DNA of 64,000 nt from Streptomyces sp. ATexAB-D23 (GTDB taxonomy: Bacteria > Actinomycetota > Actinomycetes > Streptomycetales > Streptomycetaceae): assembly GCF_000373645.1 (NCBI RefSeq), contig NZ_KB892005.1, positions 124,774-188,773 of the forward strand, read 5' to 3'. Both the position numbers and the translations under genes were made by a program. Of this stretch, positions 8,036 to 15,238 are shown in pieces (the first letter of the stretch is position 1; each line of letters starts with the position of its first letter). The notes under the pieces were generated by a model. It was not told the origin of the DNA, did no database searches, and was given only the letters and a program-made list of their open reading frames with translations.

Positions 8036-8089
8036 AATTTCAGTAGGATGGCGTTCCTACAGGAGTCTGCACCTGAGTTAAGGGATCGC

Positions 8090-9547
8090 ATGTCCTTCTT
8101 CCAAGAGCTGGCCGACCAGTACATCGACGGCGAATGGCGGACGGGCACCGGCTCCTGGGACATCATCGATTTCAACCCGTACAACGGGGAGAAGCTCGCC
8201 GCGATCACCATCGCCACGGCGGCCGAGGTGGACCTCGCCTACCGCGCCGCCGAGCGCGCCCAGGGCGAGTGGGCCACCGCGAGCCCCTACCGGCGGCGCG
8301 ATGTCCTGGAGCGGGCGCTGCGCGTCACCGAGGAGCTGGCCGACGAGATCGTCGAGGCGAGCATCGACGAGCTGGGCGGCACGCGTTCCAAGGCCGAGTA
8401 CGAGCTGGCGCTGACCCAGGAGTTCCTGCGCGAGGCGGCCCGGCAGGCGCTGTCCCCGGACGGACGTATCCTGCCCTCCGCGGTGGACGGCAAGGAGAAC
8501 CGCCTCTACCGGCTGCCCGTCGGGGTCGTCGGCGTCATCGGCCCGTTCAACTTCCCCTTCCTGGTGACGATGAAGTCGGTCGCACCGGCCCTGGCCCTCG
8601 GCAACGCGGTCGTCATCAAGCCCAACCAGAACGCCCCGGTCCTCGGCGGCGGCCTGATCGCGAAGATCTTCGAGGAGGCCGGGCTGCCGGCCGGTCTCGT
8701 CAACGTGGTCGTCACCGACATCGCCGAGATAGGTGACGCCTTCATCGTGCACCCCGTCCCCAAGGTGATCTCCTTCACCGGCTCGGACCGGGTGGGCCGC
8801 CATGTCGCGGCGACGGCGGGCGGCCTCTTCAAGCGCACCATCCTCGGACTCAGCGGCAACGGCGCCCTGGTGGTCCTGGACGACGCCGACATCGACTACG
8901 CGGTCGACGCCGCCGTCCACAGCCGGTTCGTCTACCAGGGCCAGGTCTGCATGGCCGCCAACCGCATCCTGGTGGACCGCAAGGTGGCCGCGGAGTTCAC
9001 CGAGAGGTTCAGCGCCCGGGTGGCCGCCCTGAAGACCGGCGACCCGCGTGAGGCGGACACCTGTATCGGCCCCGTCATCAACACCTTCCACGCCGACTCG
9101 CTGGCCGCCCTGGTCGACCAGGCGCTCGCCGAGGGCGCGCGGGCGACGGTACGCGGACGGGTGCGCGGCAACCTGGTCGAGCCGACCGTGCTCACCGGCC
9201 TGCCCGACGACTCCCCGCTGCACGCGCAGGAGATCTTCGGCCCGGTGGCCCTGCTGGTCCCCTTCGACGGCGAGGACGACGCGGTGCGGATCGTCAACGA
9301 GAGCCCCTACGGGCTCAGCGGCGCCGTGCACACCGCGAGCACCGAGCGGGGCGTGCGGTTCGCCCAGCGGGTGCACAGCGGGATGTTCCACGTCAACGAC
9401 TCCACCGTCCAGGACGACCCCGGCATCGCCTTCGGCGGCGAGAAGAACTCCGGCCTCGGCCGGCTCAACGGGGACGCGGCCGTGGAGGCGTTCACCACCC
9501 AGAAGTGGATCTCCGTGCAGCACGGCCGCAGCGTCTTCCCCTTCTGA
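8090..9547 (+). CDS. Aldehyde dehydrogenase family protein (benzaldehyde dehydrogenase-like), general base residue changed
   Basis: Protein of 485 residues, full length for an NAD(P)-dependent aldehyde dehydrogenase. The cofactor and oxyanion regions are present (GVIGPFNFPFLVTMKS, ALALGNAVVIKPN, SFTGSDRVGRHVA), the catalytic cysteine is in YQGQVCMAANRI, and the C-terminal EIFGPVALLVPF and GGEKNSGLGRLNG motifs are intact. The usual LELGG motif carrying the general-base glutamate reads LGLSG (codons near 8853), so that residue is glycine. Activity may be altered, or this may mark a subfamily. The ATG at 8090 follows AAGGGA; an upstream in-frame ATG at 8048 has no SD. It is followed by a padR gene, which may control it. 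Confidence 0.85.
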   Translation: MSFFQELADQYIDGEWRTGTGSWDIIDFNPYNGEKLAAITIATAAEVDLAYRAAERAQGEWATASPYRRRDVLERALRVTEELADEIVEASIDELGGTRSKAEYELALTQEFLREAARQALSPDGRILPSAVDGKENRLYRLPVGVVGVIGPFNFPFLVTMKSVAPALALGNAVVIKPNQNAPVLGGGLIAKIFEEAGLPAGLVNVVVTDIAEIGDAFIVHPVPKVISFTGSDRVGRHVAATAGGLFKRTILGLSGNGALVVLDDADIDYAVDAAVHSRFVYQGQVCMAANRILVDRKVAAEFTERFSARVAALKTGDPREADTCIGPVINTFHADSLAALVDQALAEGARATVRGRVRGNLVEPTVLTGLPDDSPLHAQEIFGPVALLVPFDGEDDAVRIVNESPYGLSGAVHTASTERGVRFAQRVHSGMFHVNDSTVQDDPGIAFGGEKNSGLGRLNGDAAVEAFTTQKWISVQHGRSVFPF

Positions 9548-9579
9548 CCTCCGCAAACACCCGAGGGCACGTCCCGCTA

Positions 9580-9600
9580 CTCTGGTCAAGCCGACCAGAG
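9580..9600. promoter_or_regulatory. Perfect inverted repeat before padR (candidate operator)
   Basis: CTCTGGTC and GACCAGAG flank the 5-base spacer AAGCC, ending 11 bases before the padR start. Position and symmetry suit an autoregulatory site; it could also fold as an RNA hairpin in the leader. Confidence 0.55.
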
Positions 9601-9611
9601 AGGTGGAGGGC

Positions 9612-10241
9612 ATGTCCGCGATCCGGCTGCTGGTCCTCGGTGCCGTACGCCACCACGGCCGGGCCCACGGCTACCAGGTCCGCAACGACCTGGAGTTCTG
9701 GGGCGCCCACGAGTGGTCCAACGCCAAGCCCGGCTCCGTCTACCACGCGCTGAAGCAGCTGGCGAAGCAGGGCATGCTGCTCGCCCACGAGGTCGCGCCG
9801 AGCACCGCGGGCGGCCCGCCGCGCATCGAGTACGAGATCACCGAGCAGGGCACCGAGGAGTACCTCGCCCTGCTGCGCGCCTCGTTGACCTCGTACGACC
9901 AGAAGATGGACGTGCTCTCGGCGGGCATCGGCTTCATCGTGGACCTGGAGCGCTCCGAGGCGGTGGCGCTGCTGCGGGAGCGGCTGGCGCACCTGGCCGC
10001 CTGGCGCGCGGATGTCGTCGGACGCTATACGCCCGGTGCGGACGGGCACATCGGCGAGATCATGAACATGTGGATCCACTCGGCGGACGCCGGCGCGGAG
10101 TGGACGCGGGGGCTGATCGAGCGGATCGAGGGCGGGGCGTACGTCTTCGCGGGCGAGGGCGAGCCGTTCGTGGGAGTGCTCGCCGAGGGCGAGGCGAACC
10201 CGTACGCGACGGGCGCCCCGGACCCGGGGGACGCCCGCTGA
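9612..10241 (+). CDS. PadR family transcriptional regulator
   Basis: Protein of 209 residues with an N-terminal winged helix of the PadR type (IRLLVLGAVRHHGRAHGYQV, then GSVYHALKQLAKQGML and PRIEYEITEQGTEEYLALL) and a longer helical C-terminal part, as in the PadR subgroup 1/VirR-like architecture. It is probably a ligand-responsive repressor of a nearby enzyme or exporter; the upstream aldehyde dehydrogenase gene ends 64 bases before it and is the natural candidate. The ATG at 9612 follows GGTGGAGGG. The exact 8-bp inverted repeat at 9580-9600 would be a suitable autoregulatory operator. The ligand is unknown. Confidence 0.88.
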   Translation: MSAIRLLVLGAVRHHGRAHGYQVRNDLEFWGAHEWSNAKPGSVYHALKQLAKQGMLLAHEVAPSTAGGPPRIEYEITEQGTEEYLALLRASLTSYDQKMDVLSAGIGFIVDLERSEAVALLRERLAHLAAWRADVVGRYTPGADGHIGEIMNMWIHSADAGAEWTRGLIERIEGGAYVFAGEGEPFVGVLAEGEANPYATGAPDPGDAR

Positions 10242-10254
10242 GGAGCATCGCGCC

Positions 10255-11679
10255 TCAGTGGTGGAACGAGGTCGCCGCGTTCTCGTTCCGGGTCAGCGGG
10301 TGCGGCTGGGCGCGCAGTTCGGGCAGCAGCAGCCGCAGGTCCTCCAGCAGCAGCTCCGCCAGGTCCGACGAGAAGCCGTTGCGGCACACGATCCGGAGCA
10401 CCGCCAGGTCCTCGCGGTGCGCGGGGAAGGTGTACGCGGGCACCAGCCAGCCGCGTTCGCGCAGCCGCCGCGAGACGTCGAAGACGTCGTACGCCGTCAC
10501 CTCCGGCTTGGTGGTCAGCGCGAAGACCGGCAGCTGGTCGCCCCGGGTGAGCAGGCGGAAGTCGCCCAGCTCCTCGATCTTCGTCGCCAGTCCGCACGCC
10601 ACGTCGCGGGCCGCCTGCTGCACGGCCCGGTAGCCGCGCCGGCCCAGCCGCAGGAAGGTGTAGTACTGCGCGACGACCTGGGCACCCGGCCGGGAGAAGT
10701 TCAGCGCGAAGGTGGGCATGTCGCCGCCCAGGTAGTTCACCCGGAAGACCAGCTCCTCGGGCAGGTTCTCGGGCGAGCGCCACAGCACCCAGCCGACGCC
10801 CGGGTAGACCAGGCCGTACTTGTGGCCCGAGGTGTTGATGGAGGCGACGCGGGGAAGCCGGAAGTCCCACACCAGGTCCTCGTCCAGGAACGGCGCCACC
10901 ATCGCCCCGGAGGCCCCGTCCACGTGCACGGGGATGTCGAGTCCGGTGCGCTTCTGGAGGTCGTCCAGCGCCGCGCACAGCTCCTCGATGGGCTCGTAGC
11001 TGCCGTCGAAGGTGGAGCCGAGGATGCCGACCACACCGATGGTGTTCTCGTCGCAGAGCTCGACGGCGGCCTGCGGGTCGAGGTGGAAGCGGTCGCCCTC
11101 CATGGGCACGAGGCGCGGCTCGACCTCCCAGAACGTGCAGAACTTCTCCCAGCAGATCTGGACGTTGACGCCCATGACGAGATTGGGCCGGGCGGTGGCC
11201 GGGTAGCGGTCGGCGTTCCTGGCCGACCAGCGCCGTTTGAGGGCCAGCGCGGCGAGCATGCAGGCCTCGCTCGACCCGGTCGTGGAACAGCCCATGGCCG
11301 TCGCGGGGTCGGGGGCGTGCCACAGGTCGGCGAGCATCGACACGCAGCGCCGCTCCAGCTCGGCGGTGCGCGGGTACTCGTCCTTGTCGATCATGTTCTT
11401 GTCGAGGCACTCGCCCATCAGTACCCCGGCCTCGGGCTCCATCCAGGTGGTGACGAAGGTGGCGAGGTTGAGCCGCGCGTTGCCGTCGAGCATCAGCTCG
11501 TCGTGGACCAGCCCGTACGCGGTGTTGGGCGGCAGCGGCCCGTCCGGCATGCGGTGCCTGGGCGGGGCCGCCTCCATGCCGGCGACCGGGTCGGCCACCC
11601 CGTAGAAGGGGTTCAGCGCGAGCCTGCGCTGTTCGGGGGAGGGTTCCTTGCTGTGCGCCGAGCCCTGGTGGAGCGGCAT
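10255..11679 (-). CDS. gadB: Glutamate decarboxylase (PLP-dependent)
   Basis: Protein of 474 residues, close to the 466 of E. coli GadB. It converts glutamate to GABA and CO2, consuming a proton. Family features: N-terminal NTAYGLVHDELMLDGNARLN, TWMEPEAGVLM, TGSSEACMLAALALK, the aspartate motif HVDGASGAMVAPF and the PLP lysine in SINTSGHKYGLVYPG (Lys at about 287). The C-terminus ends in FHH, as in GadB-type enzymes where a C-terminal histidine helps pH gating. The ATG start at 11679 is MPLHQGSAH. The next gene upstream on the same strand is a ClC-type channel, 96 bases away. No GadC-type glutamate/GABA antiporter is in the window. Confidence 0.93.
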   Translation of the reverse strand: MPLHQGSAHSKEPSPEQRRLALNPFYGVADPVAGMEAAPPRHRMPDGPLPPNTAYGLVHDELMLDGNARLNLATFVTTWMEPEAGVLMGECLDKNMIDKDEYPRTAELERRCVSMLADLWHAPDPATAMGCSTTGSSEACMLAALALKRRWSARNADRYPATARPNLVMGVNVQICWEKFCTFWEVEPRLVPMEGDRFHLDPQAAVELCDENTIGVVGILGSTFDGSYEPIEELCAALDDLQKRTGLDIPVHVDGASGAMVAPFLDEDLVWDFRLPRVASINTSGHKYGLVYPGVGWVLWRSPENLPEELVFRVNYLGGDMPTFALNFSRPGAQVVAQYYTFLRLGRRGYRAVQQAARDVACGLATKIEELGDFRLLTRGDQLPVFALTTKPEVTAYDVFDVSRRLRERGWLVPAYTFPAHREDLAVLRIVCRNGFSSDLAELLLEDLRLLLPELRAQPHPLTRNENAATSFHH

Positions 11680-11775
11680 CGCAGACCTGCCTTTCTCGGC
11701 CCGCGCCCGCGAGGCCGGACGAATCCGACGATACGGACGCCGGCCGGGCCTGCCACCCGTGCGGGGCCGTCCGGT

Positions 11776-13050
11776 TCAGCGCAGCGCCGTACCGTCCTCG
11801 CGCAGCTGCATCTGCGGGCGCCCCGTCACCAGCAGCCAGGCGGGCAGCGAGGCCACGCACAGCACCGGCAGCAGGGACATGTCGGCGGCGAGCACCGCGG
11901 CCGTGAACAGGCTCAGCCAGCCCTGCCCGGTGACGGCCAGCAGGACGCCGAGGACCGAGCAGGTCACCGCGAGTGCCACCGGCACCGCGTCGACGAGCGC
12001 GTGCGCGCACAGGCCGAGCGCGACACCGGTGAACACCGCGGGAAAGATCCGGCCGCCCCGGAAGCCGCAGGTCGCCGCGATCACCAGGGCCGCCGTCTTC
12101 ACCACGGCCATCGCCCCGAATTCGGCGGCCGACCGCCCGTCCGGGTCGGCGGCGATCGTCTTCACCTCGTCCAGCCCCTTGAACAGGGTGAGATGCCCGC
12201 CCAGCGCCCCGAGCAGGCCGAGCAGCAGCCCGCCCAGGGTCAGCGCCAGGACGGGGTACGGCAGGGCCCGGAAGGCGCGGTGCGCCAGGGGGAAGGCGTA
12301 CACCGCCGCGAGGCCGAGCACCGCTCCGGCGGACGCGATCACGAGGGCGGCGAGCAGGTCGCCCCAGTGCGGGGGCCCGTACGCGGGCAGGGACAGGTCG
12401 AAGCTGGGGTGGGCGGCCAGCGTCATGGTGAGGGACCCGGCGGCGCCGGCCGCGAGCGGTGCGAAGAGCTTGTCCCAGAGCGCGCCCCGGCCGGGGGCGG
12501 TGGCCAGTGACTCGGTGAGGATCAGCGCGGCGGCCACCGGGGTGCCGAACAGCGCGCCGATGGTGCCGGCGACGGCGAGCGCGAGCCACAGCTCACCGGG
12601 CGCGCCGGGCGCGAGGCGGCGGCCGGCCCAGGCGGCCAGCGCGATGTTGGCGGCGGTGATCGGGTTCTCCGGGCCCAGGCTGACCCCGCCCGCCAGCGCC
12701 AGGACGGTCACCACCAGGAGCCCCGGGACCACATGCGGCGGCAGCGGCGGGTCGACCAGCCCCGTGGTCGCCGGGTCCGGACCGGCGCGCCCGGGTACCG
12801 CCCGGATGACCAGACCGGTCACCAGGCCGGTCGCGGTGAGCATCACGATCATCCACAGCGAGGAGTACCGCCCGACCGAAAGCGCGTCGGGCAGTGTCTC
12901 CCAGAGCACGTCCTGCAACTTCTCCGCGAGCAGGCTGACGCCGAGCAGGACGAGCGCCGAGACCACGCCGACGGCCAGGGCGGGCACGATGAGCACGAGC
13001 AGCCGGCGCGCGGGAGCCGGCTCGGCGGCGACGGCGGTATCGGTGGACAC
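11776..13050 (-). CDS. ClC-type chloride channel/transporter family protein
   Basis: Polytopic membrane protein of about 424 residues with ClC-family layout of 10-12 hydrophobic segments. Recognisable parts are GGVSLGPENPITAANIALAA (equivalent of the GREGP filter motif, keeping a glutamate in the gating position), GTIGALFGTPVAAALILTE and GFRGGRIFPAVFTGVALG (equivalent of GGIFAP). ClC proteins move chloride alone or exchange it for protons. The start is uncertain: GTG at 13050 or 13056, or TTG at 13071, none with a good SD. It lies directly upstream of the glutamate decarboxylase gene and divergent from tipA. Annotated in relatives as ion channel protein. Confidence 0.8.
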   Translation of the reverse strand: MSTDTAVAAEPAPARRLLVLIVPALAVGVVSALVLLGVSLLAEKLQDVLWETLPDALSVGRYSSLWMIVMLTATGLVTGLVIRAVPGRAGPDPATTGLVDPPLPPHVVPGLLVVTVLALAGGVSLGPENPITAANIALAAWAGRRLAPGAPGELWLALAVAGTIGALFGTPVAAALILTESLATAPGRGALWDKLFAPLAAGAAGSLTMTLAAHPSFDLSLPAYGPPHWGDLLAALVIASAGAVLGLAAVYAFPLAHRAFRALPYPVLALTLGGLLLGLLGALGGHLTLFKGLDEVKTIAADPDGRSAAEFGAMAVVKTAALVIAATCGFRGGRIFPAVFTGVALGLCAHALVDAVPVALAVTCSVLGVLLAVTGQGWLSLFTAAVLAADMSLLPVLCVASLPAWLLVTGRPQMQLREDGTALR

Positions 13051-13118
13051 GCGCACACCATAGCGACGCAAAAGCCGCAGAAGACTTCAAAAGGCGCGGT
13101 TCGTGCCGGCCTTCCGGC

Positions 13119-13149
13119 TTGCACCTCACGCGACGTCAGGACCCAGGCT
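13119..13149 (+). promoter_or_regulatory. tipA-type MerR promoter with 19-bp spacer
   Basis: A -35 TTGCAC (13119-13124), a 19-bp spacer and a -10-like CAGGCT (13144-13149). The spacer carries an imperfect inverted repeat, CCTCACGCGACGTCAGG (13124-13140). From memory the thiostrepton-inducible tipA promoter has the same -35, a 19-bp spacer and a CCTCACG...AGG palindrome. The long spacer is the mark of MerR-type activation. Confidence 0.8.
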
Positions 13150-13184
13150 CGGACGCGTATCCACACAGGAAGGAGCGGGGAGCC

Positions 13185-13943
13185 ATGGAGCACTCCGTGG
13201 GACAGGTCGCCGGATTCGCCGGGGTCACGGTGCGCACGCTGCACCACTACGACTCCATCGGCCTGCTCTCACCGAGCGGGCGCAGCCATGCGGGCCACCG
13301 GCGCTACAACGACGCCGACCTCGACCGGTTGCAGCAGATCCTGTTCTACCGGGAGCTCGGCTTCCCGCTCGACGAGATCGCGGCCCTGCTCGACGACCCG
13401 GACGCGGACCCGCAGAAGCATCTGCGCAGGCAGCACGCGCTGCTGTCGCACCGGATCGCCGAACTCCAGCGGATGGCCGCCGCCGTCGAGACAGCCATGG
13501 AGGCACGCAGGATGGGCATCAACCTCACGCCCGAGGAGAAGTTCGAGGTCTTCGGGGACAAGGACCCGGAGCAGTACGCCGAGGAGGCCGAACGCCGCTG
13601 GGGCGGCACCGACACCTACGCCGAGTCGCAGCGCCGGGCCGCCGGTTACACCAAGGAGGACTGGCAGCGGATGAAGGCCGAGGTCGACTCCTGGGCCGAG
13701 CGCTACCGGGCGCTGATGGAGGCGGGTGAGCCGGCGACCGGTGAGCGCGCCATGGACATGGCCGAGGAGCACCGGCTCCACATCTCGGGCTGGTTCTACG
13801 AGTGCGGCTACGAGATGCACCGGTGCCTCGGCGAGATGTACGTCGCCGACCCGCGGTTCAAGGCGTTCTACGAGTCGATGCGGCCGGGCCTGGCCGAGCA
13901 CCTGCGCGAGGCGATCGACGCCAACGCGCGGCGCCGGGAGTAG
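13185..13943 (+). CDS. tipA: TipAL: MerR-family thiopeptide-responsive autoregulator
   Basis: Protein of 252 residues; S. lividans TipAL has 253. An N-terminal MerR helix-turn-helix (VGQVAGFAGVTVRTLHHYDS, HRRYNDADLDRLQQILFYRE; about 5-70) and coiled coil (about 75-108) precede the TipAS drug-binding domain starting MGINLTPEEKFEVFG at residue 110. The C-terminal WFYECGYEMHRCLGEMY keeps the cysteines around where thiostrepton attaches covalently. It activates its own promoter on binding thiopeptides. ATG at 13185 follows AGGAGCGGGG. An internal SD (GGAGG, 13499-13503) precedes the ATG at 13512, which would give a 143-residue TipAS form lacking the DNA-binding domain. It is monocistronic, ending at a strong hairpin. 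Confidence 0.95.
   Translation: MEHSVGQVAGFAGVTVRTLHHYDSIGLLSPSGRSHAGHRRYNDADLDRLQQILFYRELGFPLDEIAALLDDPDADPQKHLRRQHALLSHRIAELQRMAAAVETAMEARRMGINLTPEEKFEVFGDKDPEQYAEEAERRWGGTDTYAESQRRAAGYTKEDWQRMKAEVDSWAERYRALMEAGEPATGERAMDMAEEHRLHISGWFYECGYEMHRCLGEMYVADPRFKAFYESMRPGLAEHLREAIDANARRRE
13499..13514 (+). promoter_or_regulatory. Internal ribosome binding site and ATG for TipAS
   Basis: GGAGG at 13499-13503, 8 bases, then ATG at 13512 in the tipA frame. The product would begin MGINLTPEEKF, the known N-terminus of the short TipAS form in S. lividans (from memory), and have 143 residues. Confidence 0.75.
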
Positions 13944-13958
13944 GCGGTACGGGTCTGT

Positions 13959-13986
13959 CACGGGGGCGGGGAGCCCCGCCCCCGTG
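13959..13986. terminator. GC-rich hairpin between converging tipA and ybjQ-like genes
   Basis: A 13-bp perfect stem (CACGGGGGCGGGG with CCCCGCCCCCGTG) with a very small loop and no T tract, typical of Streptomyces terminators. Confidence 0.7.
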
Positions 13987-13995
13987 GCGCGCGGC

Positions 13996-14361
13996 TCAGG
14001 AGCGGCTGATCACCGCGGCCGTGCCGTACGCGCAGACCTCCGTGCCCACGTCCGCCGCCTCGGTCACGTCGAACCGCATCATCAGCACCGCGTTGGCGCC
14101 GCGCGCCCTCGCCTGCTCGACCAGCCGTTCCATGGCCTGGTTGCGGGTCTCGACGAGCGTCTTGGTCAGCCCCTTCAGCTCGCCGCCGATCATGGACTTG
14201 AGACCGGCGCCGATCTGGCTGCCGAGGTGACGGGACCTGACCGTCAGGCCGAACACCTCACCGATGACCTGCGTCACCTGGTGGCCGGGGACGTCGTTCG
14301 TGGTGACGACCAGCACGTCGGCCTGGGCGGCCTGGCCGCCGCCGTAATCCTCGATACCCAT
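13996..14361 (-). CDS. YbjQ/UPF0145 family protein
   Basis: Protein of 121 residues, the usual size for the YbjQ (UPF0145, heavy-metal-binding-domain-like) family: VLVVTTNDVPGHQVTQVIGE, GLTVRSRHLGSQIGAGLKSM, then RNQAMERLVEQARARGANAV and MRFDV. The family forms a small alpha/beta ring-like pentamer in structures known to me, but its biological role is unknown. No signal peptide or membrane segment. ATG at 14361 has GGAGG 8 bases upstream. It converges with tipA and diverges from the DedA gene across about 150 bases containing an 8-bp inverted repeat (CCCCTGTG/CACAGGGG, 14401-14422). Confidence 0.85.
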   Translation of the reverse strand: MGIEDYGGGQAAQADVLVVTTNDVPGHQVTQVIGEVFGLTVRSRHLGSQIGAGLKSMIGGELKGLTKTLVETRNQAMERLVEQARARGANAVLMMRFDVTEAADVGTEVCAYGTAAVISRS

Positions 14362-14509
14362 GGATGGCACCTCCTGGGACCGAGTTTTGCCCCGGTTCAT
14401 CCCCTGTGCATCTCCACAGGGGCCGGTGGAACCCGGAGGCGCCGCGCCGCGTTGATAGCTTTGGGCGGCCACGCAGCCGCTTATCGACCTCATCCTGGAG
14501 CCCGGACCC

Positions 14510-15214
14510 TTGAATACGCTTGCGCTCGGACCGAGCTGGCTGGACCCGGACTATCTCATCGGCCAGTTCGGCCTGGCCGGCGTGCTGGCCATCGTCTTCG
14601 CCGAGTCCGGGCTCCTGATCGGTTTCTTCCTGCCCGGCGACTCCCTGCTGTTCACCACGGGCCTGCTGGTGACGACGGACAAGCTGCACACCCCGCTGTG
14701 GCTGGTCTGCGTCCTGGTGGCGCTGGCGGCGATCATCGGCGACCAGGTGGGATACCTCTTCGGCCGCAAGGTGGGGCCCTCGCTCTTCAGCCGGCCCGAC
14801 TCGCGCCTGTTCAAGCAGGAGAACGTCGAGAAGGCCCACGAGTTCTTCGAGAAGCACGGCCCGAAGTCGCTGATCCTGGCCCGCTTCGTGCCCATCGTGC
14901 GGACGTTCACCCCGATCATCGCCGGGGTCAGCCGGATGAACTACCGCTCGTTCATCGTGTTCAACGTCATCGGCGGCGTCCTGTGGGGCGTCGGAGTGAC
15001 GCTCCTCGGCGCGGCCCTCGGCAACGTCGAGTTCGTGCACAAGAACATCGAGGCGATGCTCGTCCTGATCGTGCTGATCTCGGTCGTGCCGATCGCCATC
15101 GAGTTCCTGCGCGCCCGCGGCAAGGCGAAGAAGGAGGCGGCGGACGCCGGCGACGGCGAGCTGCCGCCCCAGGACCAGGCCGCCGGCCGCCGCGGCCGGC
15201 ACGCCAAGCGCTGA
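14510..15214 (+). CDS. DedA family membrane protein
   Basis: Protein of 234 residues with four to five predicted membrane segments and the DedA/VTT-domain signature: FAESGLLIGFFLPGDSLLF near 35-53, GDQVGYLFGRKVG, and the re-entrant-loop motif ILARFVPIVRTFTPIIAG near 122-139. DedA proteins are flippase-like factors for undecaprenyl phosphate or phospholipids and support membrane homeostasis. The C-terminus is basic and cytoplasmic (KRRGRHAKR-like). The start appears to be the TTG at 14510, with GGAG 9 bases upstream; no ATG or GTG fits as well. It converges with the thrE-like exporter gene. Confidence 0.9.
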   Translation: MNTLALGPSWLDPDYLIGQFGLAGVLAIVFAESGLLIGFFLPGDSLLFTTGLLVTTDKLHTPLWLVCVLVALAAIIGDQVGYLFGRKVGPSLFSRPDSRLFKQENVEKAHEFFEKHGPKSLILARFVPIVRTFTPIIAGVSRMNYRSFIVFNVIGGVLWGVGVTLLGAALGNVEFVHKNIEAMLVLIVLISVVPIAIEFLRARGKAKKEAADAGDGELPPQDQAAGRRGRHAKR

Positions 15215-15238
15215 CCCCCGCCCCGGCCCCCGGCCGGG

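Noticed and set aside
10025..12589. 854-codon minus-strand frame spanning gadB and the channel gene
   Set aside because: Arg/Gly/Pro-rich shadow overlapping two well-supported genes in another frame.
14401..14422. CCCCTGTG/CACAGGGG repeat as a third DnaA-box pair
   Set aside because: Only one arm has a TCCACA core and the spacing differs from the two matching sites, so it is mentioned only as a possible hairpin.
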